From assembly GCF_900108475.1 (NCBI RefSeq), contig NZ_FNWO01000016.1, positions 1-57,470 on the forward strand: a DNA stretch of 57,470 nucleotides, given 5' to 3'. This document shows, piece by piece, positions 8,369 through 16,467 of the stretch (the first letter of the stretch is position 1; each line of letters begins with the position of its first letter). This stretch comes from Magnetospirillum fulvum (lineage in GTDB: Bacteria; Pseudomonadota; Alphaproteobacteria; Rhodospirillales; Magnetospirillaceae). Made by a program: the position numbers and the translations under genes. Below the pieces are notes generated by a model. The model did not search any database and was not told the origin of the DNA. It saw only the letters and a list, made by a program, of their open reading frames with translations.

Positions 8369-10432
8369 ATGGGCGACAAGCGAACCAGAGCCTCGGCCGC
8401 TTTGCCCCCTCCGCCGTCCGGTGGAACGGGGGCTTTGATTCGTCCCCAACATCGGCCACAAGGCCTGCTGTCGCGTTGGGGCCTCCCCACCGGAATCGGC
8501 CGGGCGGCGGGGGTCATTCTGCTCCTATCCCTTCTGGTCGGGCTCGCGGTCGGAGAATCGTTCCGACTGGCGATGGAAGCCGACCACCGCACCTCCTTTG
8601 AAGACAAGGCCGGACGCAAGGCCACCGCCCTGCTGGAGCAAACCGCGCGGGGCTGGGCGATGGGGGCGGTGATCATTTCGGGCGAGACCAATCCGTCGCT
8701 TCTTGTCGCCGCGACCCGGCCCGATCCGCCCCGGCAAGAGGGCGACGACAACAGCGAGGCGGCGCGCCATCTGGAACGCCTCGCCCACCGGATCGGCGGC
8801 GATGGAGCTTTCGTCGTCAACCGGGCCGGACTGATCGTCGCCTCGTGGGATGCCCAGGGACGGACGCGGCTGGGCCACGATCTCGGCTTCCGCCCCTATG
8901 TCCAGAACGGTCTGCGCGGCAGCGACAGCGTCTATGCCGCCGTGGGAAGCTCGACCGGCGACCGCTCCCTCTATATCGCCGCACCGATCCGGACGACGCA
9001 GGACGAGCCGATCGCGGCGGGCGTGGTGGTGGGACGGATCGCGATGAGCCTGATCGACCAATCCTTGCGCGACTGGCCTGGAATTGCTCTGCTGCTGTCG
9101 CCCCAGGGAGTGGTGTTCGCCAGCACGCGGCGGGAATGGCTGTTGTCGGTCAGCGGGGAGGTGACACCCGACCGTATCCGCGCCATCGCCGCGTCACGGC
9201 AGTTTGGCGGGGCCTTCGACGGCCCGCATCGGGTCAGATCCCTGCCGTTTGACCCCGATGCCGATACCGTCGAGATCAATGGAACCCGCTTCATGTCGGC
9301 CCGGCTGCCGCTACAATGGAACGATCCCGGCGGCGACTGGTCGCTGGTGCTGCTGGCCGATCCGGCGGCGGCGACACCGCTGGCCGCCCGTCTGGGGATT
9401 GCGGCCGCGGCTGGAGTGGGAACCTGTGCCCTCGGCCTGCTGGTGCTGGCGGCACGGGGGGCGGCAACGGTACGGCACCAGGCGGCGCTCGACGGCGAGA
9501 GTGCGGCGCGACAGCAGGCCGAGCGCAGCGACCGGCAGGCGCGCCAAGCCGACCTGATCGCCCACCTGCTTCACGTCAAAACCGCCGCCGCGTTGGCCCA
9601 GACCCTGTTCGCCGGTCTGGCCCGCGATCTGCCATTACATCAGGGTCGCCTCTATGTGACCGAGGATGACGGACAGCATCTAACTCTGGCCGGATCTCTG
9701 GGCGACAGCACCGTGCCGGAACGGATCGGGGCGGATGACGGCTTGATCTGGGACTGCGCGAATACCGGACAAGCACTGTGTATCGAGGATTTTCCAGCGG
9801 GCGCCGGACAGGTGCCCTCCGATCCGGGCGAGGTGTCGCTTCGCGTTCTGCGGCCGCTGATCCGCGACGATCGCGTGCTGGGGGTACTCGATGTGACCTC
9901 GCCCTCTCCCACCGCCCATCTCGACCACCGCGCCGATCTCGACGCGCTGCTGCCGGTGCTGGCCCTCCAGATCGAGTTGATCCGGACACGCACCCTGGCC
10001 AGCGATTCCCTCGCCGAGGTGCGGCGGCAGACCGAATCGGTGCGGCGGCAACAAGATATCAGCCAGCAGACCGAAGATTGGTTCCGCACCATTCTCGACG
10101 GGATGCCGGTCGGGCTGCTGGTGGTCGATCGTAGCGGCCGCATCATTCTGTCCAATCGCGAGATCGAGCGGTTGAGCGGCTATTCGCTCGACGAATTGCT
10201 GGGAGCGGAGATCGAACGGCTGCTCCCTCCTGCGATTCGCGACAGCCATGTCGGATGGCGCAACGCCCTGACGATGGGCGAGGATCAGGTGGTGCGGATG
10301 GGCAGCGAACGCCCCGCTTTGCCGCTCTTGACGCGGGACGGAACCGAGCGGCGGGTCGAAATCACCCTGACCCAGACGCCCGCGCTGGGCTCGCAACCAC
10401 CCTGTGTCTGCGCCATGATCCGCCCGGTTTAG
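8369..10432 (+). CDS. Membrane sensor protein with Cache, GAF and PAS domains and no output domain
   Basis: This 687-aa protein has a first membrane segment at about 44-62, a periplasmic Cache-like domain (70-335), a second membrane segment (337-360), a coiled coil, a GAF domain (about 395-535), another short coiled coil and a C-terminal PAS domain (about 575-687, MPVGLLVVDRSGRIILSN). It then stops: no histidine kinase, GGDEF, EAL, HD-GYP or phosphatase part follows, and the next gene is unrelated. It may signal by contacting a partner protein, or be a remnant of a longer sensor. The ATG at 8369 was chosen because upstream sequence in the same frame is antisense to the lipoprotein gene. Confidence 0.78.
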   Translation: MGDKRTRASAALPPPPSGGTGALIRPQHRPQGLLSRWGLPTGIGRAAGVILLLSLLVGLAVGESFRLAMEADHRTSFEDKAGRKATALLEQTARGWAMGAVIISGETNPSLLVAATRPDPPRQEGDDNSEAARHLERLAHRIGGDGAFVVNRAGLIVASWDAQGRTRLGHDLGFRPYVQNGLRGSDSVYAAVGSSTGDRSLYIAAPIRTTQDEPIAAGVVVGRIAMSLIDQSLRDWPGIALLLSPQGVVFASTRREWLLSVSGEVTPDRIRAIAASRQFGGAFDGPHRVRSLPFDPDADTVEINGTRFMSARLPLQWNDPGGDWSLVLLADPAAATPLAARLGIAAAAGVGTCALGLLVLAARGAATVRHQAALDGESAARQQAERSDRQARQADLIAHLLHVKTAAALAQTLFAGLARDLPLHQGRLYVTEDDGQHLTLAGSLGDSTVPERIGADDGLIWDCANTGQALCIEDFPAGAGQVPSDPGEVSLRVLRPLIRDDRVLGVLDVTSPSPTAHLDHRADLDALLPVLALQIELIRTRTLASDSLAEVRRQTESVRRQQDISQQTEDWFRTILDGMPVGLLVVDRSGRIILSNREIERLSGYSLDELLGAEIERLLPPAIRDSHVGWRNALTMGEDQVVRMGSERPALPLLTRDGTERRVEITLTQTPALGSQPPCVCAMIRPV

Positions 10433-10478
10433 CCGCCCGACCGTGACAGATCGCGAAATCCGGGCTAGAACCCGAAGA

Positions 10479-11654
10479 ATGGATTTCGACGTGATCGTGA
10501 TCGGCGCGGGTGCCGCCGGGTTGATGTGCGCCGCCGCCGCCGGTTGGCGCGGGCGGCGGGTGCTGGTGCTCGACCATAACGACCAGCCGGGCCGCAAGAT
10601 TCTGATCTCGGGCGGCGGGCGCTGCAACTTCACCAATCTGGGCGTTGCTCCCGACCGTTATCTGTCGGGCAACCCGCATTTCGTCACCTCGGCGCTGAAG
10701 CGCTATCGCCCCGCCGATTTCCTCGATTTGCTGCGCCATCACCGCATCCCCTGGCACGAGCGCAATCATGGCGAATTGTTCTGCGACCGCTCGGCCGAGG
10801 ACATCGTGACGATGCTTCTCGCCGAATGCACCACCGCCGGGGTGGAACTCCGCTGCGGGGTGAAAGCGGGCGCGGTCAGCGGCGATGGCCCCTTCACGGT
10901 ATCGACCGGCGCGGGCGCGCTGTCGGCCGCCTCGGTCGTACTGGCGACCGGCGGCCTGTCGATCCCCAAGATCGGGGCGAGCGGCTTTGCCCATGCCGTC
11001 GCCCGCCGCTATGACATTCCGGTGGTGACCCCGCGTCCCGGACTGGTGCCGCTGACCTTCGCCGAGGCCGATCTGGCGCTGATCCGTCCGCTGTCCGGCA
11101 TTGCGGTCGATGCCGTCGTCGCGGTCGGCCGCGCCCGCTTCCGCGAAGCGGTGCTGCTGACCCATCGCGGCCTGTCGGGACCGGCGGTGCTGCAAGCCTC
11201 GTCCTATTGGCGGGAGGGGGACTCGATCGCGATCGACTGGCTGCCCGACCTCGACGCCGCCGCCTATCTGCTCGGGCGCAAGGCCGAGCGGCCCAACGCC
11301 GAGGTGCGGACAATGCTGGCCGAGCATCTGCCTGCCCGCCTGGCCGAGATGCTGACGGCGCGGGCCGGGGCCGATGCCCGCCCGATCGGCCAGACCCCCC
11401 ATGCCGCGCTGACCGCGCTGGGGACCGAGTTGAAAACCTGGAAGCTCACTCCGACCGGCACCGAGGGCTGGCGCACCGCCGAAATCACCGTGGGCGGGAT
11501 CGACACCGCCGCGCTATCGTCGAAGACGATGGAGATCAAGACCCGCCCCGGCCTGTTCGCGGTGGGCGAAGCCGCCGACGTCGCCGGATGGCTGGGCGGC
11601 TATAATTTCCATTGGGCTTGGGCCAGCGGCTGGGTCGCCGGTCAGTTCGCCTGA
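10479..11654 (+). CDS. BaiN/HI0933 (YhiN) family NAD(P)/FAD-dependent oxidoreductase
   Basis: A 391-aa flavoprotein. The Rossmann FAD-binding motif VIGAGAAGLMCA starts near residue 6. The family signature GRKILISGGGRCNFTN follows near residue 40, and a C-terminal motif (GGYNFHWAWASGW) closes the FAD site. Members of the YhiN/HI0933 family have this length. Their substrate is poorly known: BaiN acts in bile acid dehydroxylation in gut bacteria, but that is not a sensible role to infer here. The start at 10479 begins right at the conserved N-terminus; a GTG at 10443 would add 12 unconserved residues. Confidence 0.85.
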   Translation: MDFDVIVIGAGAAGLMCAAAAGWRGRRVLVLDHNDQPGRKILISGGGRCNFTNLGVAPDRYLSGNPHFVTSALKRYRPADFLDLLRHHRIPWHERNHGELFCDRSAEDIVTMLLAECTTAGVELRCGVKAGAVSGDGPFTVSTGAGALSAASVVLATGGLSIPKIGASGFAHAVARRYDIPVVTPRPGLVPLTFAEADLALIRPLSGIAVDAVVAVGRARFREAVLLTHRGLSGPAVLQASSYWREGDSIAIDWLPDLDAAAYLLGRKAERPNAEVRTMLAEHLPARLAEMLTARAGADARPIGQTPHAALTALGTELKTWKLTPTGTEGWRTAEITVGGIDTAALSSKTMEIKTRPGLFAVGEAADVAGWLGGYNFHWAWASGWVAGQFA

Positions 11655-11701
11655 CGTTTCGTCTCTCCACCCTTCATTTCGCCCCGCATCAAGGACATCT
11701 C

Positions 11702-12991
11702 ATGTTCGTCGGAATGGACTTTGGCACCACCAACAGCGCCGTGGCGATTGCCGGGCAAGACCGGGCGGCGGCGGATGTCGTCTCCTTCGCCACCCAGGCG
11801 GGACCGGCGCAGACCCTGCGCTCGGTGCTGGCCTTCGAGGCCAAAAACCGCGACGCCCACCGCAATATCGTGCCGCTGGTCGGCCACGAAGCGATCGACG
11901 CCTATCTGCACAGCGACGGCGAGTGCCGCTTCCTGCAATCGTTCAAATCCTACCTGACCAGCCGATTGTTCACCGGCACCTCGATCCTGGGCCGGACCTA
12001 CAGCCTGGAGGATCTGGTGGCGCTGATCGTCGCCCACCTCCGCCGCGCCGCCGAGGCCGAGGGCGTTCCGGTGGCGCGGGTGGTGGCGGGGCGTCCGGTC
12101 CGCTTCGTCGCCGAGGGCGGCGAGACCGAGGACGATTACGCCACCGGGCGGCTGGTCGAAGCCTTCGCCAAGGCCGGTATCGACGAGGTGGTGTTCGAGT
12201 ACGAGCCGATTGCCGCCGCTTATTATTACGAAAGCACCCTGACCGAGGACCAGACCGTTCTGGTCGCCGATTTCGGCGGCGGCACCAGCGATTTCTGCCT
12301 GATCCGGCTGGGTCCGGGACGGACAAAGCTGGCCCGGCCCGAAGACGCGATCATCGGCACGGCAGGTGTCGGCATCGCGGGCGACGCGTTTGACCGCCGC
12401 ATCGTCGAACACGGCCTGTCGGCCCATTTCGGCAAGAACGACACCTATCTGAGCGGCGGCAAGTCGCTGCCGATGCCCGCCTGGGTCTATGCCAAGCTGG
12501 AACGCTGGCACCATGTCGCCTTCCTCAACACGCCCAAGACGCTGCGGCTGTTGCAGGATCTCCAGCGCCATGTCGATGACCCCGAACCGATCGAGCAATT
12601 GCTGGCGCTGATCGAGCACAATCTCGGCTATCACCTTTATCGCGCCGTCGAGCGGGCCAAGCTCGACCTGTCGCGGGGAGAAGAGACCCTGTTCCGCTTC
12701 GACCATGCCCCGGTTCTGGTCGAACGGCGCATCCTCCGCAGCGAGTTCGAGAGCTGGATCGGCAAGGAACTCGCCGCGATCGAGGGCTGCGTCGAGGGTC
12801 TGCTCGACAGCACCGGGATCGCGGCGGATCGGATCGACCGCGTCTTCCTCACCGGCGGTTCGTCGCTGGTCCCCTCGGTGCGGGCGATCTTCGCCCGCCG
12901 CTTCGGCGAGGACAAGATCAGCGCCGGCGGCGAGTTCATCTCGGTGGCGAGCGGTCTGGCCCAGCGCGCCCGTGAGGTGTTCTCCGCCTGA
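11702..12991 (+). CDS. Short Hsp70-family protein (YegD-like)
   Basis: This 429-aa protein has an Hsp70/actin-type ATPase fold: phosphate-1 motif MDFGTTNS near the N-terminus, phosphate-2 motif VADFGGGTSDF (about 184-194) and adenosine motif FLTGGSSLVPS (about 383-393). It is much shorter than DnaK (about 630 aa) and lacks a normal peptide-binding domain and lid, like E. coli YegD. It is probably a chaperone-like ATPase with unknown clients. AAGGA at 11691-11695 supports the start. It runs convergently into the protease gene with 15 bases between them. Confidence 0.85.
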   Translation: MFVGMDFGTTNSAVAIAGQDRAAADVVSFATQAGPAQTLRSVLAFEAKNRDAHRNIVPLVGHEAIDAYLHSDGECRFLQSFKSYLTSRLFTGTSILGRTYSLEDLVALIVAHLRRAAEAEGVPVARVVAGRPVRFVAEGGETEDDYATGRLVEAFAKAGIDEVVFEYEPIAAAYYYESTLTEDQTVLVADFGGGTSDFCLIRLGPGRTKLARPEDAIIGTAGVGIAGDAFDRRIVEHGLSAHFGKNDTYLSGGKSLPMPAWVYAKLERWHHVAFLNTPKTLRLLQDLQRHVDDPEPIEQLLALIEHNLGYHLYRAVERAKLDLSRGEETLFRFDHAPVLVERRILRSEFESWIGKELAAIEGCVEGLLDSTGIAADRIDRVFLTGGSSLVPSVRAIFARRFGEDKISAGGEFISVASGLAQRAREVFSA

Positions 12992-13006
12992 TCGACCCGG
13001 GCGTTC

Positions 13007-13921
13007 CTATCGCGAAAAGGCTCGGGGATCGGCCCGGCAGGAGAGCGGAAAGGGCTGGAAATCGAGCCTGGGACCGGGGGCGAAATCGGCCTCGGCGGCG
13101 CGCTCGGGATAGAGCCTGCGATAGCCGTCCCACACCGCCCAGGAGGGGGTAAAGCGCAGATTGGGGATATCGTCGGCGGGACCGTTGGCGTTATCGAGGC
13201 CGACCAGCGCGCCGTTCGAAAACACCGCGCCGCCCGACATGCCGGGATGAGCATCGAGCCGGGCTTCGACCTTGCAGAAGAACCGGCCCGACGAACCGGA
13301 CTTGGCGAGCGAGGTGTATTCTTCCTGGTCGATATCGTGGAAGCGGTGGCACACCCCGGCCGCCGCGTGTAGCTGGTCGTGACCATGCGCCCAGCCGACC
13401 GCGACGATCCGGGTTCCGGCGACGGAATTCGGCACGGTCCCCCACACCGCCGGGGCCAGGGCCGCCCCCGCGACAAAAGCAGGATCGATCGTGGCGAAGG
13501 CAAGGTCGAGACCGGGGTGGAAGCGGACGTTGGCCAGCCCGGCGGTTTCGGCGACCTCGCCCGGACGGGGGGAAAAGCGCACCACCGCCTCGATCGCTCC
13601 TGTCCCGGAATCGGTCAGCCAATCCTCGACCTGATGCGTCGTCAGCGCGACGGTACCAAAGCGGTCCAGCAAGATGCAGGAGCCCCGCCCCTCGACCTCG
13701 CCGCGATAGGTGATAACCCGTCCGCAGGTGCGGCCCGCCGCCGCCACCCAGGGATCGCTGTCGCACAATTGGGCGAAGCCCCAGGTGCGCCCGTCCATGC
13801 CGGGCTCGGCGGCCAGCAAATCCCCCTCTTCCGCCTCTTCCGGAACAGACCGGCGGGAGGCATTGAGAACGGCGAAGGCCGATACCCCGAGACCCAGCAC
13901 CATCAGACGACGCGACACCAT
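13007..13921 (-). CDS. Exported trypsin-like serine protease
   Basis: This 304-aa protein shows a chymotrypsin-fold catalytic triad: His96 (LTTHQ), Asp139 (HPGLDLAF) and Ser229 (HPGMSGGAV). The N-terminus (MVSRRLMVLGLGVSAFAV) is a signal or anchor sequence with twin arginines, so it acts outside the cytoplasm. Several Cys residues could form disulfides. No PDZ domain follows, so it is not a DegP-type protease. It is the last gene of a minus-strand run, 13 bases after the GST gene. Its substrate is unknown. Confidence 0.85.
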   Translation of the reverse strand: MVSRRLMVLGLGVSAFAVLNASRRSVPEEAEEGDLLAAEPGMDGRTWGFAQLCDSDPWVAAAGRTCGRVITYRGEVEGRGSCILLDRFGTVALTTHQVEDWLTDSGTGAIEAVVRFSPRPGEVAETAGLANVRFHPGLDLAFATIDPAFVAGAALAPAVWGTVPNSVAGTRIVAVGWAHGHDQLHAAAGVCHRFHDIDQEEYTSLAKSGSSGRFFCKVEARLDAHPGMSGGAVFSNGALVGLDNANGPADDIPNLRFTPSWAVWDGYRRLYPERAAEADFAPGPRLDFQPFPLSCRADPRAFSR

Positions 13922-13934
13922 CCAGACGTCAACC

Positions 13935-14540
13935 CTACAGCAGTTTCTCGGCCTTCAGCGCCTCTTGCACCGAGTCCAGCGCGCCGACCCGGGTGTAATA
14001 GGCGGTCAAGGCGGGCCACTCCGATAGAGCGAGGCCGACCCGGGGCAGCCACGACAGGACGGTGAACAGATAGAAATCGGCGACGCTGGGGCTGTCGCCA
14101 ACCAGATAGCCGCCCGGCGCCACCGCTTTCTCGGCGAATTCGAACCGACGGCGCAGGGTGACCTTGGACAGGTCCTTGACCTCTTCGGGAATCGCCGGAT
14201 TGAACAGCCCGGCCACCGGCTTGTGCAATTCGGTGGCGGTAAACACCAGCCACTCGACCAGCCGCAGATAATCGGGGGTGCCCTCGGCTGGCGCCAGCGA
14301 CAGATCGGGCGCCTGCGAGGCGAGATACAGCAGGATCGCGACCCCCTCGGTCAGCACCTGCCCGTCATCGAGCACCAGCGCCGGAATATAGCCCTTGGGG
14401 TTGATCGTCAGGAAATCGGTCCCGCCCTCGGTTTTCTTGGTGGCGAGATCGACCGCCTCGACGGTGAAATCGAAACCGGCCTCGATCAGGGCGATATGGG
14501 AGGCCAGCGAGCAGGCTCCGGACTTGTAATACAGCTTCAT
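13935..14540 (-). CDS. Glutathione S-transferase (beta-class-like)
   Basis: A 201-aa cytosolic GST. The N-terminal thioredoxin-like domain begins MKLYYKSGACSLASH, with Cys10 at the place of the beta-class catalytic cysteine, and carries the NPKGYIPAL cis-proline motif near residue 48. The all-helical C-terminal domain contains the SVADFYLF N-capping region. It conjugates or reduces electrophiles with glutathione; the substrate is unknown. Its ATG overlaps the stop of the upstream membrane-protein gene (ATGA), so the two are translationally coupled. Confidence 0.9.
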   Translation of the reverse strand: MKLYYKSGACSLASHIALIEAGFDFTVEAVDLATKKTEGGTDFLTINPKGYIPALVLDDGQVLTEGVAILLYLASQAPDLSLAPAEGTPDYLRLVEWLVFTATELHKPVAGLFNPAIPEEVKDLSKVTLRRRFEFAEKAVAPGGYLVGDSPSVADFYLFTVLSWLPRVGLALSEWPALTAYYTRVGALDSVQEALKAEKLL

Positions 14541-14956
14541 GGCACCATCCCCTTGTCTGATGCGGGACGCGGACGAGCGGACAGCGTCCCGCCGTCGGGC
14601 ACGATGCGCAGATAGCGGTCGTGCACCCGGAACACGATGACGAGTTCAACCACCAGCGTCAGGCTGGAATACACCAGATTGGTCAGAGCGAAATGCTCGA
14701 TCAGAAGGCCGGACTCCGGCAAAGCGGGCAGGATCAGCAGCTTCCATCCCATCCCCAGCAGCAGGCCGGGACACAGCACGCAGGCCATGCCGATCAGCGC
14801 CCACACCAAGGCCCGGCGACGTCTGGCGGCGCGGGCCGAGCGGAAAAAGACGATTGCCGCCAGAAGAGAGATCACCACGCTAATCATTCGGTCAGACCAT
14901 CCGGACACAGCCACGTTGGTTCCGGCGTCGCCGCCGACCGAGACAGAGTAAGCCAT
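14537..14956 (-). CDS. Small membrane protein of unknown function
   Basis: This 139-aa protein has about three hydrophobic segments (near residues 24-40, 50-75 and 85-112) and a basic loop (ARAARRRRALVW) between the first two. I recognise no family. It lies 24 bases after the SOUL lipoprotein gene and overlaps the GST gene by ATGA, so it belongs to the same transcript. An internal ATG at 14887 is a second possible start that would place the first membrane helix right at the N-terminus. Confidence 0.65.
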   Translation of the reverse strand: MAYSVSVGGDAGTNVAVSGWSDRMISVVISLLAAIVFFRSARAARRRRALVWALIGMACVLCPGLLLGMGWKLLILPALPESGLLIEHFALTNLVYSSLTLVVELVIVFRVHDRYLRIVPDGGTLSARPRPASDKGMVP

Positions 14957-14980
14957 CTCCCCGAGGGCGACAACCGGGGC

Positions 14981-15631
14981 CTACCCGTCCCCGCGGACGA
15001 CCGCGACGACCACCTCGTTGCGGCGCAGGAACGGCAGCGTCCAGGGCGGGTCGTAGAGGAAGGACGAGGGTGCACCGTGCGGCTGCCATGCCGTCCCGCC
15101 CAACCGGGCCAGCAATTCGGCCTGACGCAGGGCGATCGCCTCGGCATCGCGGGTGCCGGTGAAACGCAGCACGGCCAGGGTCTGGCCGGGGATTTCGACC
15201 AGCCGGACCCGCTCGTCGTCGGGAACCGGCAAGGTCTCCATCGTATAGGTTGCGGGCATGAAGAAGCGCATCGTCCGCCGCCCGTTGGTCTCGCCCCCTT
15301 CGACCGGGGCGGTCATCGCGATCGATTGGGACCGCTCGGTTTCGACCGGGGCGGTCATCGCCACCTTGCTGTGGGCGCGGTTGCTGCCGAAAATATATCC
15401 GGCCAAGGTGCGGAACGCCTGATTGCGTGCCTCGGACCCGTCGCCGACAAGATCGGTCTCGGCGGCGATGCGCGCGCCGTAGCGGCGGATTTCGAGATCG
15501 TCGGCCAGCGTCGCCACCACCTCATAGGTGGGCTCTTCGGTGCCGGACCGTATTCCGACCACCGAGCAAGCCGACAAAAATGCGACGGAACCGACCATGG
15601 CCAGCCCGTTTCCCACATCCGACAGCTTCAT
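14981..15631 (-). CDS. SOUL heme-binding family lipoprotein
   Basis: A 216-aa protein of the SOUL/HBP family. The lipoprotein signal ends in FLSAC (Cys22). The body shows the family pattern: EEPTYEVVATLADDLEIRRY near residues 32-51, then twice AMTAPVE (about 90-112), then a C-terminal YDPPWTLPFLRRNEV motif. Homologues bind heme or other tetrapyrroles, though bacterial roles are poorly known. It is the first gene of a four-gene minus-strand run (SOUL, membrane protein, GST, protease). Confidence 0.87.
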   Translation of the reverse strand: MKLSDVGNGLAMVGSVAFLSACSVVGIRSGTEEPTYEVVATLADDLEIRRYGARIAAETDLVGDGSEARNQAFRTLAGYIFGSNRAHSKVAMTAPVETERSQSIAMTAPVEGGETNGRRTMRFFMPATYTMETLPVPDDERVRLVEIPGQTLAVLRFTGTRDAEAIALRQAELLARLGGTAWQPHGAPSSFLYDPPWTLPFLRRNEVVVAVVRGDG

Positions 15632-15913
15632 CGTCCCGATCCTTCCGATCCAGGGTTCAAGCTGTTGATAGATGGGAAGAATATGGTAACAAACAAGGAG
15701 TTTTCCGCCATTTTCCGGGGGGGTCGGAAACTACCCTCCCTGCGGAAATAAAGTGGCCAATCGGTCAATCGGGCCAGTTGGACCTTGCTATTGGCCGCCG
15801 AACGATCAACACTGCGCTTATCAATTCTGCCCTGAGAAACGACCAGAGTCGCTCGGCACTTGATCCGCTTCGCGAAGTCGCGTCGCGTGAATCTCATTCT
15901 TGGAGACCTCAAT
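15632..15913 (+). promoter_or_regulatory. Promoter and long leader of the second cold-shock gene
   Basis: No coding sequence is supported between the divergent SOUL and csp genes. The part near 15660-15710 is AT-richer (GATAGATGGGAAGAATATGG) and may contain promoters. The distance to the csp start fits the long structured 5' untranslated region common in csp messages. GGAG at 15902-15905 is the ribosome binding site. Confidence 0.4.
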
Positions 15914-16123
15914 ATGCCGAACGGCACCGTCAAGTGGTTCAACAGCACCAAGGGTTTTGGCTTTATCGCTCCGGACAACGGCGGCCCGGATGTGTTCGTG
16001 CACATCTCCGCGGTCGAGCGCGCTGGCCTCAACGGCCTCAATGATGGCCAGAAGGTTTCCTTCGAGGAAGAGCGCGATCCGCGTAAGGGCAAGACCTCTG
16101 CGGTCAATCTGAAGGCCCTCTAA
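15914..16123 (+). CDS. cspA: Cold-shock protein (CspA family)
   Basis: A 69-aa single cold-shock domain with RNP1 KGFGFI and RNP2 VFVHIS, so it binds single-stranded nucleic acid. It is similar to, but clearly distinct from, the copy at 2432-2644. The ATG at 15914 follows GGAG at the right spacing and matches the conserved family N-terminus ([10 protein letters not shown]). A strong hairpin follows the stop. The DUF3126 gene lies 93 bases downstream. Confidence 0.95.
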   Translation: MPNGTVKWFNSTKGFGFIAPDNGGPDVFVHISAVERAGLNGLNDGQKVSFEEERDPRKGKTSAVNLKAL

Positions 16124-16135
16124 AGCCTGAGATGT

Positions 16136-16162
16136 GGCTGGCCGTCCCTGCGGCGGCCAGCC
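16136..16162 (+). terminator. Hairpin after the cold-shock gene
   Basis: GGCTGGCCG (16136-16144) pairs perfectly with CGGCCAGCC (16154-16162). No T run follows, so it may act as a Rho-independent-like terminator only weakly, or protect the message 3' end. Confidence 0.55.
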
Positions 16163-16216
16163 GCTGCTCCGCTTGATAGAACGATCCAAACATCCACTTT
16201 TCATGAGCTTGCAACC

Positions 16217-16441
16217 ATGAAACCGAGCGAAATCGCCCGCGTTGAGGCATATCTGCGTGCGACCTTCGGCAACGACCGCATTCGGATCGACCCGCCCAAG
16301 AAGACCAATGCGCCTATCGAGGTCAGCATCGGCGACGAATTCATCGGTGTCTTGCACCGTGACGAAGATGAAGGCGAAGTCTCTTATTCGCTGAACATCT
16401 CCATCCTTGAAGAGGATTTGCCGACTCTCGCCAAGAACTGA
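16217..16441 (+). CDS. DUF3126 family protein
   Basis: A 74-aa small acidic protein (MKPSEIARVEAYLRATFGN at the N-terminus) that matches the DUF3126 family, found in alphaproteobacteria. No catalytic motif or signal peptide is visible, and the role is unknown. It lies between the cold-shock gene and the glycosyltransferase gene, 26 bases before the latter, so co-transcription with it is possible. Confidence 0.8.
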   Translation: MKPSEIARVEAYLRATFGNDRIRIDPPKKTNAPIEVSIGDEFIGVLHRDEDEGEVSYSLNISILEEDLPTLAKN

Positions 16442-16467
16442 GAGCGGCACGAAGGGACTTCGATTCC

